From: an uncultured Muribaculaceae bacterium
GTDB taxonomy: Bacteria > Bacteroidota > Bacteroidia > Bacteroidales > Muribaculaceae
Reading direction: 5' to 3'
Length of the DNA: 64,000 nt
NCBI GenBank assembly: GCA_910585275.1
Contig: CAJUCW010000007.1
Span: forward strand, 1 to 64,000
The notes under the pieces were generated by a model. It searched no databases and had not been told where the DNA came from. It worked only from the letters and a program-made list of their open reading frames with translations. The translations under genes were made by a program, and so were the position numbers. This document shows positions 16,948 through 26,632 of the stretch, in pieces (within the stretch, counting starts at the first letter, position 1; every line of letters begins with the position of its first letter).

Positions 16948-18336
16948 ATGATTTCTCAGATTAACCGTAAATTTATCTATTTCATCTGCTGCGTGTCGGC
17001 CATGGGAGGACTTCTCTTCGGCTACGACTGGGTGGTGATTGGCGGCGCAAAGCCGTTTTATGAAACGTTTTTCGGAATAGCCGACAACCCTTCGATGCAG
17101 GGGTTGGCTATGAGTATAGCGATTGCAGGCTGTCTGGCAGGTGCCATGCTTGCAGGCTTCTTTGCCGACAGATTCGGACGTAAGCCGTTGCTTATCTTCT
17201 CGGCTATCGTGTTTCTTGCTTCAGCCTATATGACGGGAGCTGTGGATACGTTCACACCGTTCCTTATTGCCCGTCTCATGGGAGGAGTGGCAATCGGGGT
17301 GGCATCTGGACTTTCCCCTATGTATATCGCCGAGGTTTCGCCTCCGGCTACAAGGGGAAGGATGGTTTCTATCAACCAGCTTACCATTGTGCTCGGAATC
17401 TTGGCGGCGCAAATTGTCAACTTGTTGATAGCGGAACCTATGCCCGCAGGGATGGACACTCCCCCCATCGACTCATGGAACTGTCAGCACGGATGGCGGT
17501 GGATGTTCTGGGCGGAAGGTTATCCGGCAGCCATCTTCTTCCTGTTCGTGCTTTTCATCCCTGAAAGCCCTCGTTGGCTCGTGATGAAAGGTAGGACGGA
17601 AAAAGCTTCAGGCATTTTCCGGCATATAGGTGGCGATTCATACGCTGAAATGGAAATGAAAGCGATTAAGGAAGCCTCCAAAGATGGTTCGGAAGACGGC
17701 AAACTTTCCACGCTTTTCCATCGTCCATACTTGGCGCTCATTATTCTCGGCATCGTCATAGCCGTGTTCCAGCAGTGGTGTGGCACCAACGTTATTTTCA
17801 ACTATGCCCAGGAGATATTCGCCAATGCCGGATACGATCTCGGTGAGATGCTTTTCAATATAGTTCTCACGGGCGTCACCAATGTGGTGTTCACTTTTGT
17901 GGCCCTCTATGCCGTTGACCGGATAGGCCGTAAGAAACTGATGCTGATAGGTTCCGGCGGATTGTTTGCGATTTATTTGATACTCGGGGCATGCTATTAT
18001 TTCCATGTGTCGGGATTCCTGATGGTGATTCTTGTGATGGGTGCCATCGCCTGCTATGCCATGACGCTTGGCCCGGTGACTTGGGTGCTTTTGGCGGAGA
18101 TATTCCCCAACCGTGTGAGGGGTATCGCCATGGCGGTTTGTACGTTCGCCCTTTGGACTGGATGCTTCACGCTGACCTACAGTTTCCCCATATTGAATTC
18201 CTCATTCGGAAGCTACGGCACGTTCTGGCTCTATTCAGGAATCTGTCTTGCAGGCTTCCTCTATTTCAGGAATAAACTTACCGAAACGAAGGGTAAGACT
18301 CTGGAAGAGATAGAGAAAGAATTGCTCTCGAAATAA
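16948..18336 (+). CDS. MFS sugar porter (XylE/GLUT-like)
   Basis: A 462-residue inner-membrane transporter with 12 predicted membrane segments. Sugar-porter motifs: GYDWVVIGGA at the start of TM1, ADRFGRKP in loop 2-3, PESPRWLVMKGR before the central loop, DRIGRKKL in loop 8-9 and a C-terminal TKGKTLEEIE. It likely imports a monosaccharide by proton symport; the actual sugar cannot be read from sequence. It provides the inner-membrane step for the downstream galactosidase operon, which has no SusCD of its own. Confidence 0.93.
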   Translation: MISQINRKFIYFICCVSAMGGLLFGYDWVVIGGAKPFYETFFGIADNPSMQGLAMSIAIAGCLAGAMLAGFFADRFGRKPLLIFSAIVFLASAYMTGAVDTFTPFLIARLMGGVAIGVASGLSPMYIAEVSPPATRGRMVSINQLTIVLGILAAQIVNLLIAEPMPAGMDTPPIDSWNCQHGWRWMFWAEGYPAAIFFLFVLFIPESPRWLVMKGRTEKASGIFRHIGGDSYAEMEMKAIKEASKDGSEDGKLSTLFHRPYLALIILGIVIAVFQQWCGTNVIFNYAQEIFANAGYDLGEMLFNIVLTGVTNVVFTFVALYAVDRIGRKKLMLIGSGGLFAIYLILGACYYFHVSGFLMVILVMGAIACYAMTLGPVTWVLLAEIFPNRVRGIAMAVCTFALWTGCFTLTYSFPILNSSFGSYGTFWLYSGICLAGFLYFRNKLTETKGKTLEEIEKELLSK

Positions 18337-18346
18337 TCCGTAATTT

Positions 18347-18440
18347 GTATGGACATGCCTTTGGTATGTTGAATTGACCATTTGATTTGCAATCAGATAC
18401 ATTCGGGATGCAATCAGACATGCCGGAGGCATGTCCCTAC
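18347..18440. repeat. pair of inverted REP-like palindromes
   Basis: Two copies of a ~24-bp unit face each other: 18347-18370 (plus sense, gtatggacatgcctttggt) and 18417-18440 (minus sense, rc gtagggacatgcctccggc). Each contains a short hairpin, and the two can also pair with one another. A third relative is at 53970-53995 (gtagggacgtgcctccggca), with a paired A-to-G and T-to-C change that keeps the stem. This is a dispersed intergenic repeat between MFS and DUF5107 genes. Confidence 0.6.
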
Positions 18441-18485
18441 ATGAATGCAAATTTCTTATGTAAAAATCTATAAAACAACAATAAT

Positions 18486-21400
18486 ATGAAGGTAAAAGCT
18501 TGGAAAGAGACGGTGGTAATCCCCACGTACGAAGTGGGGGAACCTGAAAAAAATCCTATTTTTCTTGAGAAAAGGGTTTATCAGGGGTCGTCGGGAGTGG
18601 TTTATCCCTACCCGGTGATAGAATCGATAGCAAACGAGAAACACGACAAGGAATGGAACGCCGTGTTTATCGAGAACGAATACATCAAAGTGATGGTGCT
18701 CCCGGAACTCGGGGGGCGCATACAGATGGCATACGACAAAATCAAAAAACGCCATTTCGTATATTACAACCACGTTATCAAGCCTGCACTCGTGGGTCTT
18801 GCCGGGCCGTGGATTTCAGGCGGTATCGAGTTTAACTGGCCGCAACACCACCGCCCTTCGACCTATATGCCCGTTGACTGCACCATCGAGGAGAATGCCG
18901 ACGGTTCGGTCACCGTATGGGTAAGCGAAATGGAGCGTATGTTCCATCAGAAAGGTATGGCAGGGTTCACTTTGCGTCCCGGCTGTGCGTTCCTTGAAAT
19001 AAAGGGCGTGCTCTACAACCGTACCGACGTGCCGCAGACATTCCTGTGGTGGGCAAACCCGGCGGTTGCCGTCAACGACCACTATCGCTCGGTGTTCCCG
19101 CCAGACATCAATGCTGTATTCGACCATGGCAAACGTGCGGTTTCGTCATTTCCGATTGCCACAGGCACCTATTACAAGATGGACTATTCCGCCGGAGTGG
19201 ATATCGCCAACTATAAGAATATCTTCGTTCCGACTTCTTACATGGGAGTGAATTCCAAGTATGATTTCGAGGGTGGATATGAATTCGACACGCAGGCCGG
19301 TATGCTTCATGTGGCTTCCCATCATGTTTCGCCCGGAAAGAAGCAGTGGACGTGGGGCAACGGCGATTTCGGTCGTGCCTGGGACCGCTGCCTCACCGAC
19401 GACGATGGCCCGTATATCGAACTCATGGCGGGTGTATATACGGAAAACCAACCTGACTTTACATGGCTTATGCCCTATGAGGAGAAGGAGTTTACACAAT
19501 ATTTCCTCCCGTATCGTGAATTAGGAGTGGTCAAGAACGCGACAAAAGACCTTCTCATGAACATAGAAGGCCAGGAAAACGGCAAGGTGAAGGTCAAGGT
19601 GTTTGCTACAAGCAGCCAGAAAGTCTCCATTGTTCTCAGGAATAATGACGGACAGCTCTGTTTCAATGAAGAAGTGGCGCTCACGCCCGAAAAAGTTTGG
19701 GAAAAAGAAATAGATGTGAACGGTGCGCCTCTCTGCGACCTTAAAATGGACTTCATCAAAGAAAGCCGCGTTGTCATGAGCTGGGAAGCGGAGCCTGACG
19801 AAATCCGTGCCATTCCCGACGCTGCCGAAGCCGCATTGCTGCCGGAGCAGATAAAGACCGTGGAGCAGTTGTATCTTACCGGCCTTCACTTAGAGCAGTA
19901 TCGCCATGCCACCTATTCGCCTGTTGACTACTACGAGGAAGGTCTGCGACGCGATCCTGATGACGTTCGTTGCAACAATGCCCTCGGACTCTGGTACATA
20001 CGAAAAGGGCGTTTTGATATTGCTGAGAAATATCTTGAAAAGGCAGTAAAAATTCTGCAGAAACGCAATCCGAATCCCTACGACGGCGAGCCCATTTATA
20101 ATCTTGGTCTTGCCCTTAAATACCAGGGCCGTTTCGACGAAGCATACAATCGTTTCTATAAATCCACATGGAACGGCGCATGGCAGGATGCCGGTTATTT
20201 CGCATGCGCACAGATTGATTGCCGTCGTGGAAACTACGAGGAGGCCCTCTATGATGTCAACCGTTCCCTTCTTCGCAACTGGCACAATGCCAAGGCCCGC
20301 GCCCTTAAAGCTGCCATCCTGATTAAGATGGGCAAGGAAGAGGAAGCAAAGAAATTATGCACTGAATCGTTGGAAATCGACCCCTTCAACTACGGTTGTC
20401 TCTTCCTGCTTGGCGAAACCGAGAAGATGGTGGAACTTATGCATGGCAACGCCCATAACTACGATGAACTCGCACTCGATTTCTGCGATGCCGGTCTTTG
20501 GGATTATGCGGAAAAAGTATGGAGCATAGCAAAAGAAAACGGTTCGACCACTCCTATGACCCATTACTATCTCGGTTGGGCATACCGTCAGAGCGGCGAT
20601 TGTGAAAACGCAGTTAAAGCCTTCAAGGTCGGAGCTGCCGGTTGCCCCGATTTCGTATTCCCGAACCGACTGGAGGCAGTTCTCGCTCTGCGGGCCGCAT
20701 TGGAGGTTAATCCCGAAGATGCATACGCCAACCACTATCTCGGCAACCTCTTCTACGACAAGCGTCAATATGACCTCGCGCAGGGATATTGGGAGAGGGC
20801 GGCGGAACTCAATCCCGAGTTCCCGACGACATGGAGAAACCTCGCTTTGGTATATTACAACAAACGCAATAATCCCGAAAAGGCGGTCGAGGCTATGGAG
20901 AAGGCGTTTTCCCTTGACGAGACCGATTCCCGCGTCCTGATGGAACTGGATCAGCTTTACAAGAAATTGCAGCGTTCTCATGCGGAGCGTCTGGCTTTCC
21001 TTAAGAAATATCCCGAGCTTATCCAACGGCGCGATGACCTCGTGCTTGAAGAAATCACTCTGCTCAATCAGACCGGCAATTACGAGGAGGCTAAAAAGAA
21101 ACTCGACGGCCATCAGTTCCATCCCTGGGAAGGTGGCGAAGGGAAAGTGCCTATGCAATATCAGACAGCCCGTGTGGAACTTGCCAAAGAAGCTATGGCA
21201 GAAGCCCGCTACGCTGATGCGATCGCGTTGCTTGAGGAGTGCCTTGAATACCCGCATCATCTCGGCGAAGGCAAACTTTACGGGGCGCAGGAAAATGATT
21301 TCTACTATCTGCTCGGATTGTGCCACCGTGTATTGGGAGAGGAAGAAAAGGCTATCGAGTGTTTCGAACAGGCTACGCTCGGACCGACGGAGCCGGCAGC

Positions 21401-21773
21401 CGCTATGTATTACAACGATGCCAAACCCGACAAGATTTTCTATGCCGGACTGGCATGGCGCGCTCTCGGAAACGAAAACAAAGCTCGCTCCTATTTCAAC
21501 CGCCTCGTTGACTACGGCAAGCAGCACATCTTCGACGATGTAAAGATGGACTATTTCGCCGTTTCGCTTCCGGATCTTCAGGTATGGGATGGCAGCCTGA
21601 ATGAAATGAACCGCAAGCATTGCCTCTACATGCTTGCCCTCGGCGCGTACGGTATCGGCGACTTGCGTCATTCCGAGAGATGGCTCGAAGAACTTGTAGG
21701 CTGCGATGCAAACCATCAAGGCGCACAGGCTTTCCGAACTCTGAAAAAACTAATTGAAAACGATAATTTATGA
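18486..21773 (+). CDS. DUF5107 and TPR repeat protein
   Basis: A 1095-residue protein without a signal peptide, so probably cytoplasmic. The N-terminal ~350 residues match the DUF5107 type: a beta-rich, aldose-epimerase-like region with VMVLPELGGRIQMAYDK, GGIEFNWPQHHRPSTYMP and TWGNGDFGRAWDRCLTDDDGPYIELMAG in pieces. From about residue 470 to the end it is a series of TPR helices (for example YNLGLALKYQGRFDEAYNRF, YYNKRNNPEKAVEAMEKAF). Its function is not established. As the first gene of an operon with GH2 and GH35 enzymes, it may act on or sense the sugar. Its stop overlaps the next start (ATGA). Confidence 0.8.
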   Translation: MKVKAWKETVVIPTYEVGEPEKNPIFLEKRVYQGSSGVVYPYPVIESIANEKHDKEWNAVFIENEYIKVMVLPELGGRIQMAYDKIKKRHFVYYNHVIKPALVGLAGPWISGGIEFNWPQHHRPSTYMPVDCTIEENADGSVTVWVSEMERMFHQKGMAGFTLRPGCAFLEIKGVLYNRTDVPQTFLWWANPAVAVNDHYRSVFPPDINAVFDHGKRAVSSFPIATGTYYKMDYSAGVDIANYKNIFVPTSYMGVNSKYDFEGGYEFDTQAGMLHVASHHVSPGKKQWTWGNGDFGRAWDRCLTDDDGPYIELMAGVYTENQPDFTWLMPYEEKEFTQYFLPYRELGVVKNATKDLLMNIEGQENGKVKVKVFATSSQKVSIVLRNNDGQLCFNEEVALTPEKVWEKEIDVNGAPLCDLKMDFIKESRVVMSWEAEPDEIRAIPDAAEAALLPEQIKTVEQLYLTGLHLEQYRHATYSPVDYYEEGLRRDPDDVRCNNALGLWYIRKGRFDIAEKYLEKAVKILQKRNPNPYDGEPIYNLGLALKYQGRFDEAYNRFYKSTWNGAWQDAGYFACAQIDCRRGNYEEALYDVNRSLLRNWHNAKARALKAAILIKMGKEEEAKKLCTESLEIDPFNYGCLFLLGETEKMVELMHGNAHNYDELALDFCDAGLWDYAEKVWSIAKENGSTTPMTHYYLGWAYRQSGDCENAVKAFKVGAAGCPDFVFPNRLEAVLALRAALEVNPEDAYANHYLGNLFYDKRQYDLAQGYWERAAELNPEFPTTWRNLALVYYNKRNNPEKAVEAMEKAFSLDETDSRVLMELDQLYKKLQRSHAERLAFLKKYPELIQRRDDLVLEEITLLNQTGNYEEAKKKLDGHQFHPWEGGEGKVPMQYQTARVELAKEAMAEARYADAIALLEECLEYPHHLGEGKLYGAQENDFYYLLGLCHRVLGEEEKAIECFEQATLGPTEPAAAMYYNDAKPDKIFYAGLAWRALGNENKARSYFNRLVDYGKQHIFDDVKMDYFAVSLPDLQVWDGSLNEMNRKHCLYMLALGAYGIGDLRHSERWLEELVGCDANHQGAQAFRTLKKLIENDNL

Positions 21774-24583
21774 AACGGCTGAAATCAGCGGTTGTGGCAT
21801 TTATGTCGGCGATGGCGTTTTGTGCGTCATCGCCGGCGGCTACCCATGAAACCGAAACGCTTTATCTGTCAGGGCATGGTTGCGATGATATGGTGGATTG
21901 GGATTTCTATTGCACCGACGGACGACGTTCCGGCAAATGGTCTCGGATTGGCGTCCCATCCTGTTGGGAACTTCAAGGATATGGCACATATCAGTATGGC
22001 TACGAGTATAATAAGTGGAATAAGAACCCAAGTGAGGCTCCCATAGCCGATGAAAAGGGAATTTATCGTCACACTTTCAAGATTCCATCTGAATGGAAAG
22101 GGCGTAGAATCGAACTTGTTTTCGAGGCTTCGATGACCGATACCGAAGTCAAGATCAACGGCAAGTCTGCTGGGGAAAAACATCAGGGAGGTTTCTCTCC
22201 ATTCCGCTATGACATTTCCGACCTGGTGAACTATGGCAAAAAGGAGAACAATATTGAAGTGACTGTCAGTAAAGAAAGTTCCGACCCTGACATGAATCTT
22301 GCCGAACGCCGTTGTGACTATTGGAATTTCGGAGGCATAATCCGTCCGGTATATCTTGAATCCCGTCCGGCGTCAAGTGTAAGACGCGTGGCAGTGGACG
22401 CTGATATGCATGGAAGGTATCAGGCGGATTGTTTTCTGCAAGGTGTGGAGAAGGGGATGTCTTTGAAGACAGTTGTGAGAGATGCTTCCGGGAAGAGAGT
22501 CGCGGAGTGTACTGTCCCTGTGTCCGGAGATAGCGTGCGTGTGGAGATGGATTGTGGAAATCCACGGTTATGGACTGCGGAAACGCCGGTGCTTTATAAT
22601 GCTTCTTACAGCCTCCTTGATAAAAGAGGCAGGGTGCTTCATCGCGACACTCTACGATTCGGGTTTCGTAGCGTGGAGCTTAGAAAAGGGGAAGGTCTTT
22701 TCATCAATGGCACACGTGTGAAGATGAAAGGGGTAAACCGCCACAGTTTCCGCCCGGAAAGCGGAAGGACTCTCAGCCATGAGAAAAATCTGGAAGACGC
22801 CATGCTGATAAAAGACCTTAACATGAACGCGGTCAGACTTAGTCATTATCCTGCCGACAAGGATTTCTATGACATCTGCGACAGTGTAGGCCTTTATGTT
22901 ATCGATGAGGTGACAGGTTGGCAACATCCTCAAAAGACAGAAATCGGGAAAAAGCTTGTGAAGGAAATGGTGACAAGAGACGTCAACCATCCATCGGTCG
23001 TTATCTGGGCAAGTGGCAACGAAGGTGGTTTTAACTATGAGCTTGAACCATATTTCCATCGATATGATATTCAGAAACGTATGATTATCTATCCGTGGTC
23101 GGTGAAAGACGGCCTGAACACGCGCCATTACCGTTCATACGGAGAGATGGAAAAATATCTTGCGGGCGATGATGTGGTGATGCCTACTGAGTTTCTCCAT
23201 GGTCTATATGACGGAGGGCTCGGAGCCGGCCTAAATGATTATTGGAGGCTTATGAAACGTAGTCACAATAGTGCCGGAGGTTTTCTTTGGGCCCTGTATG
23301 ACGAGGGAGTCGTGCGTACCGACCTTGGTGGAAGTATAGATACCAAGGGGTGTTGGGGACCCGATGGCATAGTGGGGCCGCATAAGGAAAAAGAGGGAAG
23401 TTATTACACCATCAAGGAGATATGGTGTCCGGTGCAGATATCAGATGTCTCGGGCAACCATGTCACGGTTGAGAACTGTTATGATTTTTTGTCTCTCTAC
23501 GGTTGCAAAATCAAATATAGGTATTTAAGTTTTCCGGGAGATGCTGCCGGATGCGTGAAAGCGTTGTCGGAAGGAAGTGTTGCCTGTCCGTCCATACTTC
23601 CGGGAGAATCAGGGATAGTGGAGATTGCTGCCGCACCGTTAGACTCAGATGCCTTGGAAGTGACGGTGTCTGATTCTTATGGAAAAGAACTTTTTACGTG
23701 GGTTTTTCGTGTTGGCGATGGAGTCAGGACTGTAAATGGCAACCCTGCGGATATATTTATAGACTATTCAGGAGAGGAAGTAAAGGTGACAGCCTGTGGC
23801 AAGATATATCATTTCTCAAAGCAGACAGGACGGCTTAGCGGGGTGAATGTAGGCGAAAGCTTCATACGGTTTTCTGATGGTCCGCGTGTGATTGCCGCCC
23901 GCAGGAGTGACCGAGTTTCGAATCCTTCTGTAAAACCGGAAAAGAAGAAAGCTTTGGCAACCACAGATTACACTCTATATCCTGACTCATCTGTGTTGAA
24001 GTCGATTATGAGGAGCGGCAATTCTGTGTGTATGGACTATTCCGGTGATGGATTGAAACATACGGAATGGACATTTCTTGATGATGGGAGTGTGAATCTG
24101 TCATATAGATATGGATTTAGAGGGATGGCGGATATGCTGGGGGTTAATTTTGATTTGCCGGAGGAATCAGCCAAAAAGAAAAGATGGGTGGGGAAAGGCC
24201 CTTATCGTGTCTGGCAGAACCGGATTCACGGACCTCAATATGGTTATTGGGAATCGGATTATAATGACCCGGTGCCGGGCAAGACATTTGAGTATCCGGA
24301 ATTCAAGGGATATTTCTCTGAAGTGGATTGGATGACGATAGATACCATGGATGGCTCTGTGAGTATAATTAATCCTCCGTTAGGGAGTTATATAGGTGTA
24401 TGGCAGCCTCGCGATGGTAGCGACAACTTTCTGTATAAGCTCCCTGATAGCGGAATCAGTATATTACACCACATCCCGGCAGTAAGGAACAAGGTGGATT
24501 ATTCTGATTTGAATGGTCCGTCAGCTCAGCCTCATTGGTGTGATGGCGAGTATTTCGGTAACATAATACTTAACTTTGAATAA
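21770..24583 (+). CDS. GH2 beta-galactosidase-like enzyme
   Basis: 937 residues with signal peptide (cleavage near Ala24), so periplasmic or surface. Domains: sugar-binding jelly roll (about 40-200; GVPSCWELQGYG), Ig-like (200-305), TIM barrel (305-600), and C-terminal beta domains. Catalytic landmarks: GVNRHSFRPESGR, AVRLSHYPADKDFYDICD, acid/base Glu418 in SGNEGG and probable nucleophile Glu474 in MPTEFLHG. A beta-galactosidase-like activity is likely, though GH2 also includes other beta-glycosidases. Coupled to DUF5107 by a 4-bp overlap; GH35 begins 12 bp downstream. Base composition from about 23.4 kb on reads more AT-rich than its neighbours. Confidence 0.88.
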   Translation: MKRLKSAVVAFMSAMAFCASSPAATHETETLYLSGHGCDDMVDWDFYCTDGRRSGKWSRIGVPSCWELQGYGTYQYGYEYNKWNKNPSEAPIADEKGIYRHTFKIPSEWKGRRIELVFEASMTDTEVKINGKSAGEKHQGGFSPFRYDISDLVNYGKKENNIEVTVSKESSDPDMNLAERRCDYWNFGGIIRPVYLESRPASSVRRVAVDADMHGRYQADCFLQGVEKGMSLKTVVRDASGKRVAECTVPVSGDSVRVEMDCGNPRLWTAETPVLYNASYSLLDKRGRVLHRDTLRFGFRSVELRKGEGLFINGTRVKMKGVNRHSFRPESGRTLSHEKNLEDAMLIKDLNMNAVRLSHYPADKDFYDICDSVGLYVIDEVTGWQHPQKTEIGKKLVKEMVTRDVNHPSVVIWASGNEGGFNYELEPYFHRYDIQKRMIIYPWSVKDGLNTRHYRSYGEMEKYLAGDDVVMPTEFLHGLYDGGLGAGLNDYWRLMKRSHNSAGGFLWALYDEGVVRTDLGGSIDTKGCWGPDGIVGPHKEKEGSYYTIKEIWCPVQISDVSGNHVTVENCYDFLSLYGCKIKYRYLSFPGDAAGCVKALSEGSVACPSILPGESGIVEIAAAPLDSDALEVTVSDSYGKELFTWVFRVGDGVRTVNGNPADIFIDYSGEEVKVTACGKIYHFSKQTGRLSGVNVGESFIRFSDGPRVIAARRSDRVSNPSVKPEKKKALATTDYTLYPDSSVLKSIMRSGNSVCMDYSGDGLKHTEWTFLDDGSVNLSYRYGFRGMADMLGVNFDLPEESAKKKRWVGKGPYRVWQNRIHGPQYGYWESDYNDPVPGKTFEYPEFKGYFSEVDWMTIDTMDGSVSIINPPLGSYIGVWQPRDGSDNFLYKLPDSGISILHHIPAVRNKVDYSDLNGPSAQPHWCDGEYFGNIILNFE

Positions 24584-24595
24584 AACTGTAATGAA

Positions 24596-26632
24596 ATGAT
24601 TATTGGAAGGAAGTTATTTGCACTTGGAATATCAGTGATGTTGGGAACGTCATTGATGCCTGCGGTGAATCCCGAGGTGAAATGGGATTCGCAAAGTTTG
24701 ATTATTGACGGAGAGAGGGTGATGCCCGTTATGGGGGAGATTCATTATTCGCGTCTCCCGGAAAACGAATGGGCTGAATCCATAAGGAAGATGAAGGATG
24801 GCGGGGTGACCGTAATAGCCACTTACGTGTTCTGGAACCATATAGAGGAGAAGGAAGGGGTGTTCGACTGGAGCGGCAACCGCAACCTCAGGAAGTTCCT
24901 GGAAGTATGCAAGGCGGAAGGATTGCCGGTGGTGATACGAATAGGTCCCTTCTGCCACGGCGAAGTGAGGAACGGCGGCATCCCTGACTGGTTTTTCACA
25001 AAAGGGATAAAGTCGAGGTCGGAAGACCCTGAATTCTTGAAAATTGTGGAGCGTCTGTACCGACAGATATTCACCCAGGTTCAAGGACTACAATGGAAAG
25101 ACGGCGGTCCGCTGATGGCATGCCAGTTCGACAACGAATATCGCGGCCATGGGTCTTATCTGATGGTGTTGAAAAATATAGCCGAAGGAATCGGGTTCGA
25201 CCTTCCGTTTTATACACGTACCGGTTGGCCCGAACTTGCCTCTCCTGTGCCTTACGGCGAGATGTTGCCCCTTTATGGTGACTATGCCGACGGATTCTGG
25301 GAACGTTCGATAAAGCCGACTGCCGGCAATTATTACAAGGCGTTTAACTTCAAAGGGTTCAGAAGCTCCACCGCCATTGCTTCCGAGCAGATAAAAGACC
25401 AGAAAGAGAAGGTGACAGAAGGTGACGAGCTTTATCCGTATTTCACGTGTGAACTTGGCGGAGGTATGGCCACTGCCTATCACCGCCGTCCCTACATCTA
25501 TCCGGAAGATGCGTATTCGCTTGCAGTGGTGAAACTCGGCAGCGGAAGCAACCTGCTGGGCTATTACATGTATCACGGAGGTACGAATCCGGAAAGCGGA
25601 ATCTATCTTAACGAGGTGCAGAAGAGCCCGGCGACCAATTATAACGACATGCCTGTGAAAACCTACGATTTTCAGGCACCGCTCGGAGAATTTGGTCAGC
25701 CGTACCCGCATTACTATACCCTACGCAAACTTCATCTCTTCATGAACGACTATGGCAAGACGCTTGCTCCAATGGAGGCTTCTTTCCCGATGCCGCAAGA
25801 CTTGAAGAAAGGTGAAGATTCCGGATTGCGGTGGTCATACCGTTCGAAGGGTGACAGCGGTTTCGTGTTTGTCAACAATTATGAGCGTCTCCAGAACCTT
25901 AAGGCGAAAAAGGGGGTAAAGTTTGACGTTTGCGGCGTGAAATTCCCGTCAAAACCGATAACTGTCCCGGCGGGGACGGTATGTATTTTCCCCGTAAATA
26001 TCGACGGTATAAAATATGCCACCGCCCAACTCGTGTCGCACCGCGACGGGAAGATATATATGGAACAGATTCCCGGTATTCCAACGGAGATAGCCGTAGA
26101 TGGAAAGGTACTGAAAAATGTAAAGGCCCGGGGAACGGAACGCCCTGTGTATAAGAATATCTATCTGTTGTCGTCCGAAGAAGCGTCGAGACTTTTCCTT
26201 GATGAGAAAGCATCTTTGCCGGAAGCTGCGGCTCCATCAGTGAGAAAGGTTTCGGAGGCAAAAGGAGACCGGGAAATAACAATCGGGGTCAACAAGGCTG
26301 CCGAAGCCCCCGTCGATTCCGACTTTGAAAATGCCGCCGTCTATGTTATCGGCAATCTTCCTGTCGGGGCCGAGCGCGAAGGAAAGTTGCTGAATATAAA
26401 ATATCGCGGCGATGTGGCGCGTTTGTATTGCAACGGCAAGCTGATTGACGACAACTTCTACAACGGACGCCCCATGCTCTACGGCTTGTGGCGTCTTCCG
26501 GAAGATGCCACGGAGCTTGAAGTTCGCATCCTCCCGATTCAGAAGGATATGCCGGTCTATTTCCCAGCAGAGGCTGATACAACCCCCGGCGAGGAGATAA
26601 AAGAAGTAACGATTCAAACATTTCTACCATGA
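24596..26632 (+). CDS. GH35 beta-galactosidase
   Basis: 678 residues with an N-terminal signal peptide. GH35 landmarks: MGEIHYSRLP (46-55), ATYVFWNHIEEKEGVFDWSG, RIGPFCHGEVRNGGIPDW, acid/base Glu181 in CQFDNEYRG, and nucleophile Glu286 in FTCELGGG. The acid/base motif reads FDNEY where many family members have xENEY. The C-terminal half holds beta domains typical of the family. It releases terminal beta-galactose; in this operon it probably works with the two GH2 enzymes on a branched galactoside. Overlaps the next gene by 4 bp. Confidence 0.93.
   Translation: MIIGRKLFALGISVMLGTSLMPAVNPEVKWDSQSLIIDGERVMPVMGEIHYSRLPENEWAESIRKMKDGGVTVIATYVFWNHIEEKEGVFDWSGNRNLRKFLEVCKAEGLPVVIRIGPFCHGEVRNGGIPDWFFTKGIKSRSEDPEFLKIVERLYRQIFTQVQGLQWKDGGPLMACQFDNEYRGHGSYLMVLKNIAEGIGFDLPFYTRTGWPELASPVPYGEMLPLYGDYADGFWERSIKPTAGNYYKAFNFKGFRSSTAIASEQIKDQKEKVTEGDELYPYFTCELGGGMATAYHRRPYIYPEDAYSLAVVKLGSGSNLLGYYMYHGGTNPESGIYLNEVQKSPATNYNDMPVKTYDFQAPLGEFGQPYPHYYTLRKLHLFMNDYGKTLAPMEASFPMPQDLKKGEDSGLRWSYRSKGDSGFVFVNNYERLQNLKAKKGVKFDVCGVKFPSKPITVPAGTVCIFPVNIDGIKYATAQLVSHRDGKIYMEQIPGIPTEIAVDGKVLKNVKARGTERPVYKNIYLLSSEEASRLFLDEKASLPEAAAPSVRKVSEAKGDREITIGVNKAAEAPVDSDFENAAVYVIGNLPVGAEREGKLLNIKYRGDVARLYCNGKLIDDNFYNGRPMLYGLWRLPEDATELEVRILPIQKDMPVYFPAEADTTPGEEIKEVTIQTFLP

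Noticed and set aside
20355..21719. 454-codon minus-strand frame
   Set aside because: Antisense shadow of the TPR part of the DUF5107 gene; no domain pattern.
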